Position numbers and translations under genes: made by a program. 64,000 nt of DNA from Bombyx mori. Its lineage: Eukaryota > Arthropoda > Insecta > Lepidoptera > Bombycidae. Each line of letters begins with the position of its first letter. Positions within the stretch are counted from its first letter, which is position 1. This document shows positions 43,231 to 54,735 of the stretch, in pieces. The stretch is taken from positions 1,456,501 to 1,520,500 of the forward strand of contig NC_085125.1 in the NCBI RefSeq assembly GCF_030269925.1, read 5' to 3'. Under the pieces are notes generated by a model. That model was not told the DNA's origin and did not search any database. It worked only from the letters and a program-made list of their open reading frames with translations.

Positions 43231-43788
43231 AAACAAATGGATGAACCATTGATAGCCTGAAAACTAACTTTTACTTACCTCATAATTTTTATTTAACGTT
43301 AAATTCACTCACAAATAACAAAAAATCTAGAAAAAGTAAAATAAAACTTCCGACCGCTCGAGATTGTTTTGAAAACAATTAAAATTTTGTTTTTTAATTC
43401 TGGTATTCGCTAGTGCACGCAAAGGAACTTAGCGTGCAGCCAGAAATTACAATTAATATCATAAATATATGACTTTTAATTTTTTTTTTAGATATATTAG
43501 ATGTGGCTTTAACACCAAATCTTAAATTCATAGTATTTTCTTACAGAATGCTTATAAATACAACGAAAAACTGAAACCGGTAAGCTTCGATTTACATTTG
43601 CGTGTTTACGGCTATCCCTAGTAGTAGTATAAACAAACTTCGTTGTCACTTCACTTCGCTCGAGGCAGGGTAATTAAGATTAGTGTTTACAGAATGCCAA
43701 TTCAAGGTCATTCTATTGCGAATGCGAAGTGATGGAGAATTTCGTAGTGAGATGCGAGTTCTTGTTTGACTTTTAGAGAATCGCAAGG

Positions 43789-44093
43789 CTGTGGAATATT
43801 TAGAGCCTATAAATAAGCAATGATTTGAATGTCAGAGACGATAAGCGATGAACGACAGATACTTCATTAAAAAGTTTCACTCACCCCCTTCGAGCTTTCG
43901 GAACTTTCTGAATCTGTAATGTAAAAAAAGAAAATTTAGGTAATTCATTATTGCTTTTTTATAACCAGCTACTTTAGTGGACCGTGAATAATTTATTGGA
44001 TTTTATGTTCCACTAATTTAACTCAAATACAAAAATAATTCTAGTGTCGGTTTAAAAAAAAGCAACGGGTTTGTATTTTTTTTATTGCCTAGA
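43789..44093. other. No gene recognised
   Basis: AT-rich spacer. Confidence 0.4.
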
Positions 44094-44197
44094 TGGGTGG
44101 GTGGCGCATTTACGTTGTGGATGTCTATGGGTTCCAGTAACCACTTAACACCAGGTGGGCTGTGAGCTCGTCCACCCATATAAGCAATAAAAAAATT
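44094..44197 (+). repeat. Bm1-like SINE, 3' end
   Basis: It runs from gatgggtgggtggcgcattt to ataagcaataaaaaaat. The start (gcctagatgggtgg) looks like the end of a reversed copy joined to a forward one, so a fold-back event is possible. Confidence 0.75.
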
Positions 44198-44663
44198 TAA
44201 ATAAACAAAAAAATTCACGCTAATGTATTCACGCTTATATATCCTCAATAAAACGTAAGTATCTACTAAATATGAATGCGTTAATAATATTAAATAACTA
44301 TTTTAATTTTAAATTACCTAATTCATTACATGTTACAAATGATAAGAATATGTATGTATATAAAACAAAGACTTAAACATCCGTAACACAATTAGGAGGG
44401 ACATTAACATAAAGTCCGGTGCACACAAAGGTGCATTGTGCTGAGATCATTTGCATGTGATGTGTGAATGCGGGTTTATTGTTCTGTGGGGCTGATTTAG
44501 ATTTTCTGGAAGCGCTTTGTGTTTAGATTAGAATAGTATGTGTATTAATCGTGGGTCATGGTTTTGGTGTTTGTTTTTAAATAAATTAATAGTAAACAGT
44601 CCCTTCGGGCATGAAGCCATGATATAGTTGAGTTTGTAGTTGAAAATAAATTCTATTTTTATT
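44198..44663. other. No gene recognised
   Basis: AT-rich, with one balanced stretch at 44395-44520 (ggtgcacacaaaggtgcatt) that I cannot assign. Confidence 0.35.
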
Positions 44664-44906
44664 TATTTATTGCTTAGATGAGTGGACGAGCTCACAGCCC
44701 ACCTGGTGTTAAGTGGTTACTGGAGCCCATAGACATCTACAACGTAAATGCGCCACTCACCTTGAGATATAAGTACGAAGGTCTCAAGTATAGTTACAAC
44801 GGCTGCGTCACCCTTCAAACCGAAACGCATTACTGCTTCACGGCAGAAATAAGCAGGGTGGTGGTACCTACCCGTGCGGACTCTCAAGAGGTCCTACCAC
44901 CAGTAA
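44664..44906 (-). repeat. Bm1-like SINE, 3' half
   Basis: Reversed from tattgcttagatgagtggac to ggtcctaccaccagta. Confidence 0.88.
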
Positions 44907-44939
44907 ATTCAGAAATTAATACAAAGCGGGCTCAGAATT

Positions 44940-45170
44940 GCTCTAAGTGTTGCTGAGGTTTTGAGCTTAATTTCTATGACCTTGATCCGGGCTTGGACTG
45001 GTCTCGTTGGGTGATGGACCACACGGTCAGTTCACCTGGACTTCGCGGATTGGGTGAGCCCTCCATCCATAGCCCATCCTCCATCCTAAACTTTCATCTT
45101 TGATAACCCCCTAAGGGGAGACAATCCTCTTACTAAAGGCTGTCCTCCTATGGCAGGGCCAATCCTCATA
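44940..45170 (+). other. Unassigned GC-richer segment
   Basis: The stretch ccttgatccgggcttggact to tcctatggcagggcc, with the short hairpin ccccctaagggg, looks like the end of a retrotransposon but matches nothing else here. Confidence 0.3.
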
Positions 45171-45367
45171 TTACAGTCCTACATACTCCATAGACAGAAT
45201 TTAGTTTATTGCATTTTTTTAAGGCAACGTGTTTTTTGTTACTCCATTGATGATGTCACCTTAAAAATCAATGACGTTTTCAATATAATTATGTGTATAA
45301 TTATTTATGTATATTTTAATCAATACCCGTTCACACAGCCACTCTCTACAATAACTAACTTTTCGAT

Positions 45368-45480
45368 AGGCAGCGGCTTGGCTCTGCCCCTGGCATTGCT
45401 GAAGTCCATGGGCGACGGTAACCACTCACCATCAGGTGGACCGTATGCTCGTCGGCCTACAAGGGCAATAAAAAAAAACA
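45368..45480 (+). mobile_element. BMC1-like LINE 3' tail
   Basis: ggcagcggcttggctctgcc to acaagggcaataaaaaaaac, the same tail as the LINE in intron 1 of copy B. Confidence 0.8.
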
Positions 45481-45859
45481 CTGTACGCTTGTAGCCATAG
45501 TTAATTTAATTAATAAACGCATGATAATTGAAAAAAGAGAGCAATAAAAAAAAACTAAGATTCAAACTAATACAATACCCCATAGATAACAAAGTCCTAA
45601 ATAAATATGAAATAGTATTTAAATGTTCATTATAAAAGGCTTAAATTAATGTATTAGCTTCACTGTTTGTTAGATGTAATTTTTTTCCTAAAATTTCTAG
45701 AACTTTTTTCATTTCGATGTAGGCTGTACAAAAGATTACTTGATATAACTAAGTTTTTTTTTTTTCAAATATAATGGAGAGAAAATATTTTAAACGATAA
45801 TAAAATAGTTTTAACTAGGATAATATTGGAAATACAGTTTTTGCCCATATTTTTTTTTT
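45481..45859. other. No gene recognised
   Basis: AT-rich spacer with short A and T runs. Confidence 0.4.
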
Positions 45860-46099
45860 ATCGCTTAGATGGGTGGACGAGCTCACAGCCCACCTGGTGT
45901 TAAGTGGTTACTGGAGCCCATAGACATTCACAACGTAAATGCGCCACCCACCTTGAGATATAAGTTCTAAGGTCTCAAGTAAGTTACAACGGCTGCCCTA
46001 CCCTTCAAACCGAAACGCATTACTGCTTCACGGCAGAAATAGACAGGGTGTTGATACCCACCCGCGCGGACTCACAAGAGTGTCCTACCACCAGTAAAT
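45860..46099 (-). repeat. Bm1-like SINE, 3' half
   Basis: Reversed from tatcgcttagatgggtggac to gtcctaccaccagtaaa. Confidence 0.88.
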
Positions 46100-46564
46100 A
46101 TCCTACTACTCTTACTCTAATTTTTTTGACCTGCGTCAGACCTAAAGCGGTGGATACCTCAACTGCTTAACTCTACCTGGGGCAGAATAGAAATAATGAT
46201 TTGAACTTTACGACTAAGATTTAATTTTTTGCAGAAATAAAAATTAACAGAATCAAATTCCAAGTAACTCCAGATATGCCTGATCTGTGATAATGACGCA
46301 GACGTACCCGCGGAATCGCTGAGTTTTACAAGGCCCGTATAATTTATGTAAAAACATGTGCATTTGTACTCTAACATTACAAAGGCGAAGACTGCTTTCG
46401 GGAATTTCAGAGGAAACTTGAAATACTATTTTAGAATACCAGTTTTACAACCAATCCATATATTATTATACTAATCTCGTGATTCAGTGAAAAGTACCTG
46501 GTTGTCTATACCCCGGGCAATGCTGATATCGATGATGAGTACTCACCATCAAAAACATCATTTT
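46100..46564. other. No gene; small BMC1-tail-like trace
   Basis: A degraded trace of the BMC1 tail (ccccgggcaatgctgatatc, gagtactcaccatc) lies at 46508-46553. The reverse open frame at 46159-46377 has no motif. Confidence 0.4.
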
Positions 46565-46808
46565 AGTGGTGGTAGGACCTCTTGTGAGTCCGCACAGGTA
46601 GGTACCACCACCCCGCCTCTTCCTGCCGTGAAGCAGTTATGCGTTTCGGCTTGAAGGGTGGGGCAGCCGTTGTAACTATACTGAGACTTTAGAACTTATA
46701 TCTCAAGGTGGGTGGCGCATTTACGTTGTAGATGTCTATGGGCTCCAGTAACCACTTAACACCAGGTGGGCTGTGAGCTCGTCCACCCATCTCAGCAACA
46801 AAAAAAAA
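46565..46808 (+). repeat. Bm1-like SINE, 3' half
   Basis: It runs from gtggtggtaggacctcttgt to tctcagcaacaaaaaaaa. Confidence 0.88.
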
Positions 46809-47055
46809 GGAACGAATACTCGTGTACAAAATTTTAGAAATACAGAATACAGATAAATAGCTTGACTGGTATTAGCAGTTGTGGCACTTTTGTTTCTCTT
46901 TCCCTAATTTTGGCGCAATGAAAACGCCTTCTTTGATTCGAAGAAACTCTTCAACTGGGTAATCGATATCCATGGAGTAATTAGTACCTTTGGTGAGCCC
47001 AATAAAACGAACTAAAAATACCTGTAGTTATTCTTAGAAAAGAGACTTTTGAAGA

Positions 47056-47224
47056 GTCTGAGGCCAAAAGATAAGTCGCTCGTTATACTGATAATAACCA
47101 TGCGATCGTGTCAGAGTTCGAATCCCACAAACAGGTACCAGTTTTTGTATGGAAACACGTTTCTAAAACGGGCTCATGATCGACTGACATAGTGAAGAAA
47201 CAATGAAATAAAAATCAAAAGGGT
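47056..47224 (+). repeat. Bm1-related SINE, 5' half only
   Basis: A tRNA-like head with an intact B box (gagttcgaatcccacaaaca) and body traces (catgatcgactgacatagtg, aataaaaatcaaaagg), without the 3' half. It complements the 3' fragments that dominate elsewhere. Confidence 0.55.
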
Positions 47225-47936
47225 AAATTTTTCAGAACTGAATAGCTGCTATTATTAGCTCTCATTCTCATGCGAACTAGCTACTTCCGTCCTGTCGCGA
47301 ATAATCATGCATACAGCCTTAAAGAGTAAGACAGTCGTTGTGTACGACCATTGAGGCTTCATGTGGGTAGGTAAAAACATATACCGTATAATAAAACCTC
47401 CAATAACAATTCAATATAATTTTAATTTAATTTTAATCGAATGTCAGATATAAATTCTGAAATCCGATTATATCGATACGATATAATTTTAAATACAAAT
47501 AACACGAAGTAATTTATTTGGTAGACTATTTGTAAATATTATTATTTCTCAGACCAACTTAATTGGACTAGTCTGCGACTTTATATCTATTGAAGTGAAT
47601 AATATTTTTGGGAGTTACAAAAAAAAACAAATAAACAGGCCATAAATATTTTTTTGCGAAGACGGTCTTTTTCGTTTTAGGGGAAAATAAAAAAATAAAA
47701 TATTCCTAAAAGGTAGGAGGTTGAGTACAAATTTGTCCAACGGTCCCGTCCAATCCAAATCTTTCATTCGACCCTTTTTGCAGAAAAATAGCAAAGGGAC
47801 ATATTCCTGACGGACGAATCAAGAACATTAGGGTGACCACGCGATTATCTGCGACATTAGGGGCACACAATCGGATATCCATGGTTTCAATATTCGTTTT
47901 TATTGATTCTTATGTATTTCAGACAACGGCTTCTGA
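47225..47936. other. No gene recognised
   Basis: AT-rich; nothing assigned. Confidence 0.4.
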
Positions 47937-48188
47937 TACCATGTACATAAGCAAGACATTACTGCTGATCCACTAAAAACTCATAGTGCTTACTGCTATA
48001 TCTTAGCCAAGATACTCTTCGAAGAGCATGTTGTTTGTCCTGAAGCTGGTCCTGGTAAGCTGTTTGATCTTTCCAAACTAGATAAATACGTAAATAAATG
48101 TTACAATTATAAGTGGGCTGATAGTTCCGCGGCATTTTTCAAAGAGACAAACGTATTGAAGATATTAAATTTATGCGACCGCTTTTAG
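47937..48188 (+). CDS. Unrecognised open reading segment, possible exon or gene relic
   Basis: The frame is open for 83 codons before TAG at 48186 but has no suitable ATG at its start. It includes LKTHSAYCYILAKILFEE, VVCPEAGPGKLFDLSKL and DKYVNKCYNYKWADSSA, with balanced, protein-like composition in an AT-rich area. An upstream TTTCAG (47927-47932) could be an acceptor, but a TGA follows it in this frame. I do not recognise the family. It may be an ancient transposon piece, a decayed gene, or chance. Confidence 0.25.
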   Translation, partial: YHVHKQDITADPLKTHSAYCYILAKILFEEHVVCPEAGPGKLFDLSKLDKYVNKCYNYKWADSSAAFFKETNVLKILNLCDRF

Positions 48189-49188
48189 GATTTAGTAGTA
48201 GTTCGTACTTTTCAAGCTCTTTATGGCTTATAGGCCGAGAGAACATTATTTACCCAAAAAAACTATAATTGTGACTTAAATATCAAAATTGATTAGGATA
48301 AATCTCTTAAATTACCATTTCGTAATTAATATTTATAATTTATCTTTTACTGAGATAAAGCTACATTATTTTGTAGATAATAGTTAATATAAAAATACCT
48401 TGTTCAGTTTCTTGCCTCAATCAAGAAAATACGTTCGATGACGGACGTTTTTAATTATTTTAAATTTCAGATCAGATTAACATGTGCTTCTAAACTTATT
48501 TAGCTACGATGTTTTAGTTCTAGTCGTCCTAAAAGACGTAGGTACGGTATCGACTAATTCAGATTTGAATACAATTGAAAATGTTTTGTCACAGTTTTCT
48601 CACAGTTTGGTCACATACCATTTCTTCGAGATAAGGCTTTCGTCCAAATGACAAACGACGAGGATCGTTGGGGCATTTGTCGTGTACATCCGCGGACGCC
48701 GCACCGCCATAGACATATGGCATCAGATTTGTGCGAACGATATCTTAAAGCCCTATACGTGTGTTCTTACCTCCTTTTATTTTAAGCTTAATCTCGAAAG
48801 GTATAGAGTTTGGTCTTGTTTGTTTATAGATCAATTATAATGCTTATATGACCTTATATATTTAGAGCATTAAGTCGAAATTGCGTTTTAGAGAAATCGA
48901 TTATGGCTTTAGTGAAACTTTTTTTTCTTTCGTTTTCTTCATAACTCAACACTATAATTTTTGGATAAATTATTTAAAGAGATCCCGTTTTAACAATTGA
49001 TGCTTCAAAATATTTAAAAAATTTAATCAAATTGATATTTTCAGCCAAACAGTTATCGGAATATCGGCTCTTAGGTGATTAGTGCAGAAGTATCATGGTG
49101 CTTAAACTATTAGTACTCAAAACTATAATATGAATTTTCAGTTAGTGCCAAGCAAATATCACTACACAAAGAATGTTTATGTTTTTTT
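48189..49188. other. No gene recognised
   Basis: AT-rich with a GC-richer patch at 48640-48720 (ggcatttgtcgtgtacatcc, gcggacgccgcaccgcc). No family assigned. Confidence 0.4.
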
Positions 49189-49513
49189 CTTTATTGCTTA
49201 AATGGTTGGACGAGCTCACAGCCCACCTGGTCTTAAGTGGTTACTAGAGCCCATAGACATCTACAACGTAAATGCACCACCCACCTTGAGATATAAGTTC
49301 TAAGTTCTCAGTATAGTAACAACGGCTACCCCACCCTTCAAACCGAAACGCATTACTGCTTCACGGTAGAAATAGGCAAGGTGGTGGTACCTACTCGCGC
49401 GGACTCACAAGAGGTCCTACCACCAGTAATTACACAAATTATAATTTTGCGGGTTTGATTTTTATAACACGATGTTATTCCTTCACCGTGGATGTCAATC
49501 GTGAACATTTGTA
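49189..49513 (-). repeat. Bm1 SINE, longer 3' part
   Basis: Reversed from tattgcttaaatggttggac through accaccagtaattacacaaa into the body (aacacgatgttattccttca, caatcgtgaacatttgta). It stops before the tRNA-like head, so it is 5'-truncated. Confidence 0.88.
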
Positions 49514-49549
49514 AGTCGTTTTAAAGCTTTTTTTTATCAACACTTTCCT

Positions 49550-49915
49550 ATCTGTTGTAAGAGATATTTAATATTCGGGATATAATGTTGTCTGATTGTA
49601 TATATCTATAATGTTGTTTAACAGAGGTAGTGTTAAAGTAGCCCCGGTAATCAACAAATTAAAGAGCGGACGGTTAGCGTGGTATGGACATGTGATGCGT
49701 AGAGAAGATGCATATGACTAGGAGATGTATGGAAAGGGTAGTGCAAGTTAGACGAGGAAAAGGTCGAGCGAAGAAGACATGGATGGAGTGTGTGAATAAC
49801 GATATGAGAGAGAGAGAGCAGTGAATGTTGAGATGATGGCTGATAGAAGAAATGGACGAGAAAAATTAGCTGTGCCGACCCCACCTAGTGGGATAAGGTG
49901 GAAAAAAGAAGTTGA
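49550..49915 (+). mobile_element. RTE-like LINE 3' fragment
   Basis: Readings VINKLKSGRLAWYGHVMRRE, RRCMERVVQVRRGKGRAKK and LAVPTPPSGIRW in shifting frames are the C-terminus of an RTE-type protein. An inverted sister copy is at 53105-53470. Confidence 0.7.
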
Positions 49916-51074
49916 ATGTTGTCTGATTTCGGCACCTAATATATCTAAGTTCAGACGTAGACAATATAACTGAAATATTCAGTATATTATCAATCATCAT
50001 ATTAGACACGAACTAATTAAAGTTAAATATTAATAATCGAGATGATTGTCTAGACTATGATCACCCAATGTATTATATCCATACTAATATTGTGTAGGTA
50101 TGCGAAAATAAGTTGGTTAAGATTTTATGTTTATCTACCCAACCGATCGTGTAACTTTGCATACAGGTCATCAGACTGAAGGTTATCGGTATCAATAAAG
50201 TACAAAATATACTTTTTACTGGTCTAAAAAGACAGATTAACGATACAGACAAAGCTAACCTACCTAACGCTACGCCTACCTGAAGCCAACTTACCTACTT
50301 CATCCATTAAATCGTACTATCTTTGAGTAACACGAGCCATTTCGCATGTAAAGCGAATATAGAATAGTCAAAAGCGATAACGAAAAGGTAAGTACGCAAC
50401 GTGTCGATTTATTTAGTTATATTCATTATAAAATAATGATTTGAAATAACATCTAAAAATTACGTACAAAATCGCTCTTAGCGATAAGACCCGCCAATTG
50501 TACTTTTTGGTGTTTAATGTATCGCACTATTTATTTGGTTGGTTTTTGGTGTACAATAAAGAATACTCTCTCTCTCTCTCTACAAAAAATAGATCTTAAA
50601 AAGATCTTGAAGGATTTGTCTTCCAGTAAAACCTTCGTAGAGATAAATCCAAATTAGAAGAAAAGGAGCATAACAAAAAAAAATTGTAAGAAAAATACAG
50701 CGCTGATGGAATGAAATAGAAAAATATTTTACTCTAAGATCAGCGCTAGATTAATCCGGAGGTCATAGGTCAAGAGACAAGGGACACTAAACCCTTTACT
50801 TCAAGTAGTGGTCCACCACGAGCTAATCGACCGGTTTAGAATAATAAGATACAGTAAAAATCAGACTTTAAAATTTTATAGCGTACTTTATTCAGTTAAA
50901 GCATTTAGGATACTTTTCGTGGAGCAATCGCAGAGATGAGATATTTAACTGTAAAGGCTTTTAGTCGCTTGTGCTACTCCCAAAATCCATTAAAAAAAAA
51001 TTGTTATTTCGTAAGCAGACAAGCTTCCAAAGTAACTGTTTGAGTTCACGATTTCTTGAAATAATAAGCTATAC
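49916..51074. other. No gene; a CT-rich LINE-like tail at 50500-50581
   Basis: The stretch ttggtgtacaataaagaata followed by (CT)n at 50564-50580 looks like the tail of an unidentified retroelement. Otherwise nothing is recognised. Confidence 0.35.
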
Positions 51075-51345
51075 TGGTGGTAGGACCCCTTGAACTGGTG
51101 ATAGGACCTCTTGTGAGTCCGCAAGGGTAGGTACAACCACCCTGCCTATTTCTGCCGTGAAGCAGTAATGCGTTTCGATTTGAAGGCTGGGGCAGCCGTT
51201 ATAACTATACTGAGACCTTAGAACTTATATCTCAAAGTGGGTGGCGCATTTACGTTGTAGATTTCTATGAGCTCCAGTAACCGCTTAACACCAGGTGGGC
51301 TGTGAGCTCGTCCACCCATATAAGCAATAAATAATAATAATAATA
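51075..51345 (+). repeat. Bm1-like SINE, 3' half with a duplicated start
   Basis: The first 20 bases are repeated (actggtggtaggaccccttg, then actggtgataggacctcttg), followed by the normal 3' half and a tail of aataataataataat. Confidence 0.85.
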
Positions 51346-51599
51346 AAACTGTAAAATATTCAATGTTTTTTTGGTCACGGAGGGCTAAAGTACTATTTGT
51401 CGATATTTTAATTTTGCACTAACTAGGGACTAATATCTTATATAATAATTAACTAGACTAGACTAGACTAGAATCGACTACCAATTGCACACAGAAAGAA
51501 AAAAACCGACTGTATCTTGAGGTCTAAAAGATTGTCTGAATTGGTATTTGACCTTGGCGATCAGATGACAATTCGCACATTTTAGTCTGTATATGTAGT

Positions 51600-51840
51600 C
51601 TATATTTTTGCAATGCCAGGGGCAGAGCCAAGCCGCTGCCTACCGTTTAATACTCTCCACAAGCCTCGTTTGAAGAAGGACATGTCATAGCGTTCGAGAA
51701 ACACCGTGGAGGAGAGCTCATTCCATAGCCGGATGGTACGTGGCAAAAAAGATCTCTGAAAACGCACTGTGGATGAACGTAGTGGCTCCAGGTAGTATGG
51801 ATGAACTCTACTCCGGCATATATTATCTATCACATACATT
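51600..51840 (-). mobile_element. BMC1-like LINE, 3' end
   Basis: On the - strand it reads SRVHPYYLEPLRSSTVRFQR, LPRTIRLWNELSSTVFLERY and DMSFFKRGLW, then the 3' UTR start. It is the same C-terminus as in the LINE at 14263-15502. Confidence 0.8.
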
Positions 51841-52157
51841 TAAATATATTTAACATTTAATAAAATCCAATACTTTCCTATAATTAACAGATTTCTTAGT
51901 CACGGCAGACCGTTACGAGATTATTAGATAAAATTGTTTTTAATTCCGGAAGTGGGCCGGTATTGCCTCCGTCGAACAGCTGTTCCGACTGGCTGCTGAT
52001 AAAAATGAATATAGAAAGCTAACGGCCAACCTTCAGGATTGAATAGGCACTGGAAGAAGATGAAGAAGTTTTTAATTATGTCAACATTGCCTGGCCGCCC
52101 ACAGATAACACAATTTAAACGGTTAATATAATAGTAGTCGGCTTTTAAGTAAATACA

Positions 52158-52403
52158 CTCACCGTCCTCGTCGAACCTATCGCTTGCGATGAAGGGCTCG
52201 ACGAGCGAATTAACCCCACTGAGTTTCCCCGCCAGATCTTCTCAGTGGGTCGCGTTTCCGATCCGGTGGTAAATTCTGCGAAGCACGGCTCTTGCTAGGG
52301 TCAGTGTTAGCATCACTCCGGTTTGAGCCCCGTGTGCTCACCTACTAGTTAAGATTACGCTGAAATAGCCTCACAATGCTATCAGCTTAGTTAGGAAAAA
52401 AAA
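52158..52403 (+). mobile_element. Short retroposon with poly(A) and 11-base target duplication
   Basis: The body ctcaccgtcctcgtcgaacc to gctatcagcttagttagg is a repeat I have seen often in silkworm DNA; a reversed fragment lies at 61172-61272. Ten A at the end and perfect aagtaaataca at 52147-52157 and 52404-52414 show retroposition. It lies between two copies of a 60-base direct repeat (acagataacacaattt...). Confidence 0.7.
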
Positions 52404-52854
52404 AAGTAAATACATCCACAGATAACACAATTTTAACGGTTACTATAAAAGTATGTATTCTGCGTTTAAGTAAATACATTATCCTTAATTGAAATTCGAT
52501 CACTTCGTTTAGCGCTCAAGGCATCCGAAATCTACTAGGATCGATACAACTCTACCGAGAAACAGAGATTGCTTTTCGAACTGTTATCTAATTTACTCAC
52601 GATTCTAATTTTACTGTAGAAACAAGATTATTTTTTTAAGTGATTTTATGACCTGGTAACCAAGACCTTTAGGTCATGTCTTATTTGTGTGAAAAAATGA
52701 GAATATGAAGTGAAATGAAATGAAATGAAGATGATTAATTTGGGACATTCAATCAACTGGGATGAAATCAAATGAGATGATATGGCATGAAATAGAATCT
52801 CAGTAAAACGGTGGTCATTTACTGAGATTTTCTCAGTGGACTTTTTGGAGGATC

Positions 52855-52945
52855 CCGAGAAACGCATTAGTGCTTCGCGGCAGAAATAGGGATTGTAGTA
52901 GTGGTAATACCACGTACGGCTCCACAAGGCACCCTACCACCACGA
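52855..52945 (-). repeat. Divergent Bm1-like fragment
   Basis: Reversed cgagaaacgcattagtgctt, gcggcagaaatagggattg and caccctaccaccacg match the inner SINE part with many changes. Confidence 0.55.
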
Positions 52946-53104
52946 AACGTTGAAATAATATGTAGACTGCAGTGTTGGCCTTTGAGCAATTCAATTACAC
53001 AGACATTTCAATTACTTAAACAAAATTACAAGAATAATTAAGAATTACAAGAATAATTAGCGATTTAGAGCCAGTGGATTTGTGAATGCTCATCGCCTTC
53101 TTCT

Positions 53105-53470
53105 TCTTTTTCTCCCCATTATCCCACTAGGTGTGGTCGGCACAGCGATCTTATCTATTCCATTCTCCTCTATCAGCCGTCATCTCAACACTCACTCCGC
53201 TCTCTCTCATATCGTCATTCACACACTCCGTCCATATTTTCTTCGGTCGACCTCTTCCCCCTCTACCTTGTACTACCATTTCCATACATCTCCTAGTCAC
53301 ATGTATCTTCTCTCTACGCATCACATGTCCATACCACGCTAACCGTCCGCTCTTTAATTTGTTGATTACCGGGGCTAGTTTCACACTTCCTCTGATATAC
53401 AACATTATAGATATATACAATCAGACAACATTATATCCCGAATATTAAATATCGCTCATAACAGATACCA
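53105..53470 (-). mobile_element. RTE-like LINE 3' fragment, inverted copy
   Basis: On the - strand it reads GSVKLAPVINKLKSGRLAWY, GHVMRREKIHVTRRCMEMVV and GRGRPKKIWTECVNDDMRES. It matches 49550-49915 including the non-coding lead (gggatataatgttgtctgat). Confidence 0.75.
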
Positions 53471-53565
53471 CGCTAACGCCATAACCAAATAATTACCAAT
53501 GATTATGAAAATATCATAATAAAATTACTGGTTTCAAAATTTACTGGTTTTCGTGATGTAAAAAG

Positions 53566-53623
53566 CACACACACTCACACACACACACACACACACACAC
53601 GCGCCCAAGCACAAGCACACGCC

Positions 53624-53669
<46 letters not shown>
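53566..53669 (+). repeat. (CA)n microsatellite
   Basis: CA runs with gcgc and aagc interruptions in the middle. Confidence 0.92.
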
Positions 53670-53671
<2 letters not shown>

Positions 53672-53884
53672 TAGATATACATTATCTCAGAAATTGGTAT
53701 AATCGTTTTATTTCATTCAACAAACTTTACTTTTGGGAAAACAGATAAATAGAACCCCTTTTTGATGCCTGTATTAAGGATTGTGTATATTTGACTGAGT
53801 TGGTTATTTGTGTTTATTTGACCTTCGAATAACATCTTCTTATGTGAAGACTAGATTTATTCTTATAGATTTATTATTATTTTT

Positions 53885-54126
53885 ACTGGTGGTAGGACAT
53901 CTTGTGAGTCCGCACGGGTAGGTACCACCGCCCTGCCTATTTCTGCCGTGAAGCAGTAATGCGTTTCTGTTTGAAAGGTGGGGCAGCCGTTGTAACTATC
54001 CTGAGACCTTAGAACTGATATCTCAAGGTGGGTGGCGCATTTACGTTGTAGACGTCTATGGGCTTCAGTAACCACTTAACACCAGGTGGGCTGTGAGCTC
54101 GTCCACCCATCTAAGCATAAAAAAAA
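53885..54126 (+). repeat. Bm1-like SINE, 3' half
   Basis: It runs from actggtggtaggacatcttg to tctaagcataaaaaaaaa. Confidence 0.88.
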
Positions 54127-54683
54127 AGCCTGAATACGACGATAGACGACGACATATGAAAAACGCTTGATACTTCTAGGCCAGTTTTGTAAAAGAACAG
54201 TCAATTTTAATTCACTTCCTCGCAGGATACGAGGCACTTTGATAAGTCGGCCATTTTGTTGTCGAGCGGAACTCGTAATGGCGGCGAAGCGGCCTTTCTC
54301 TTTAGTTGCGCGATTCATACGTCCATGTTAATGGGTTGAGACGCTATTAAAGGGTTTCGCGTACGAGATAATACCGAGTCTTTGTTACGACCTATTGTTT
54401 ATACGTTCGTCAGTATTTTTCTTATTTCCTCTAGTACAGCGTGACGATGTTGTTGTTTAATTATATTTTCTTGTGTGTTTCCATAAAAGTATGCGTGTTT
54501 GATTGAAAATTTGCACTGGATACGTCCCATTATTCCTTCGATGCACTGCGTGGCTAATGGTCCCCACCGTTGGCAATAATGTAGGATGATTTCATGGAAC
54601 TTCTATCAGAGTGAACTAAGTAATTAAAGTTGAGTTCAATTTTTTCTTTAAAAAGAATACATCTTATCTTATACCTTTAAACG
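54127..54683. other. No gene recognised
   Basis: Nothing assigned. The end (cttataccttta aacgagc) matches the start of the Helitron at 55778, so a truncated Helitron end may lie at 54668-54684. Confidence 0.4.
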
Positions 54684-54735
54684 AGCGGTGGACGAGCTCA
54701 CAGCTCACTTGGAGTTAAGTGGTTACTGGAGCCCA
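54684..54735 (-). repeat. Bm1-like SINE, tail fragment
   Basis: Reversed ggtggacgagctcacagctc to gtggttactggagccca, about 50 bases. Confidence 0.7.

Larger units (their letters stand above)
39752..43788. mobile_element. PIF/Harbinger-like DNA transposon, decayed
   Basis: The ends are imperfect inverted repeats: ccgtgcgattctgtaa at the left and ccttgcgattctctaa when the right end is reverse-complemented. Both are flanked by ctg. Sub-terminal cattctgtaa/ttacagaatg motifs recur in both arms. A HARBI1-like transposase runs on the + strand (40598-41815), and traces of a second, convergent gene lie on the - strand, the usual two-gene plan of Harbinger elements. A Bm1 SINE has inserted at 41326-41505. 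The usual target is TWA, so the ctg flanks are only tentative. Confidence 0.68.

Noticed and set aside
44678..44956. 92-codon open frame
   Set aside because: It is a translation of a Bm1-like SINE; similar frames occur in other SINE copies (41335, 53863).
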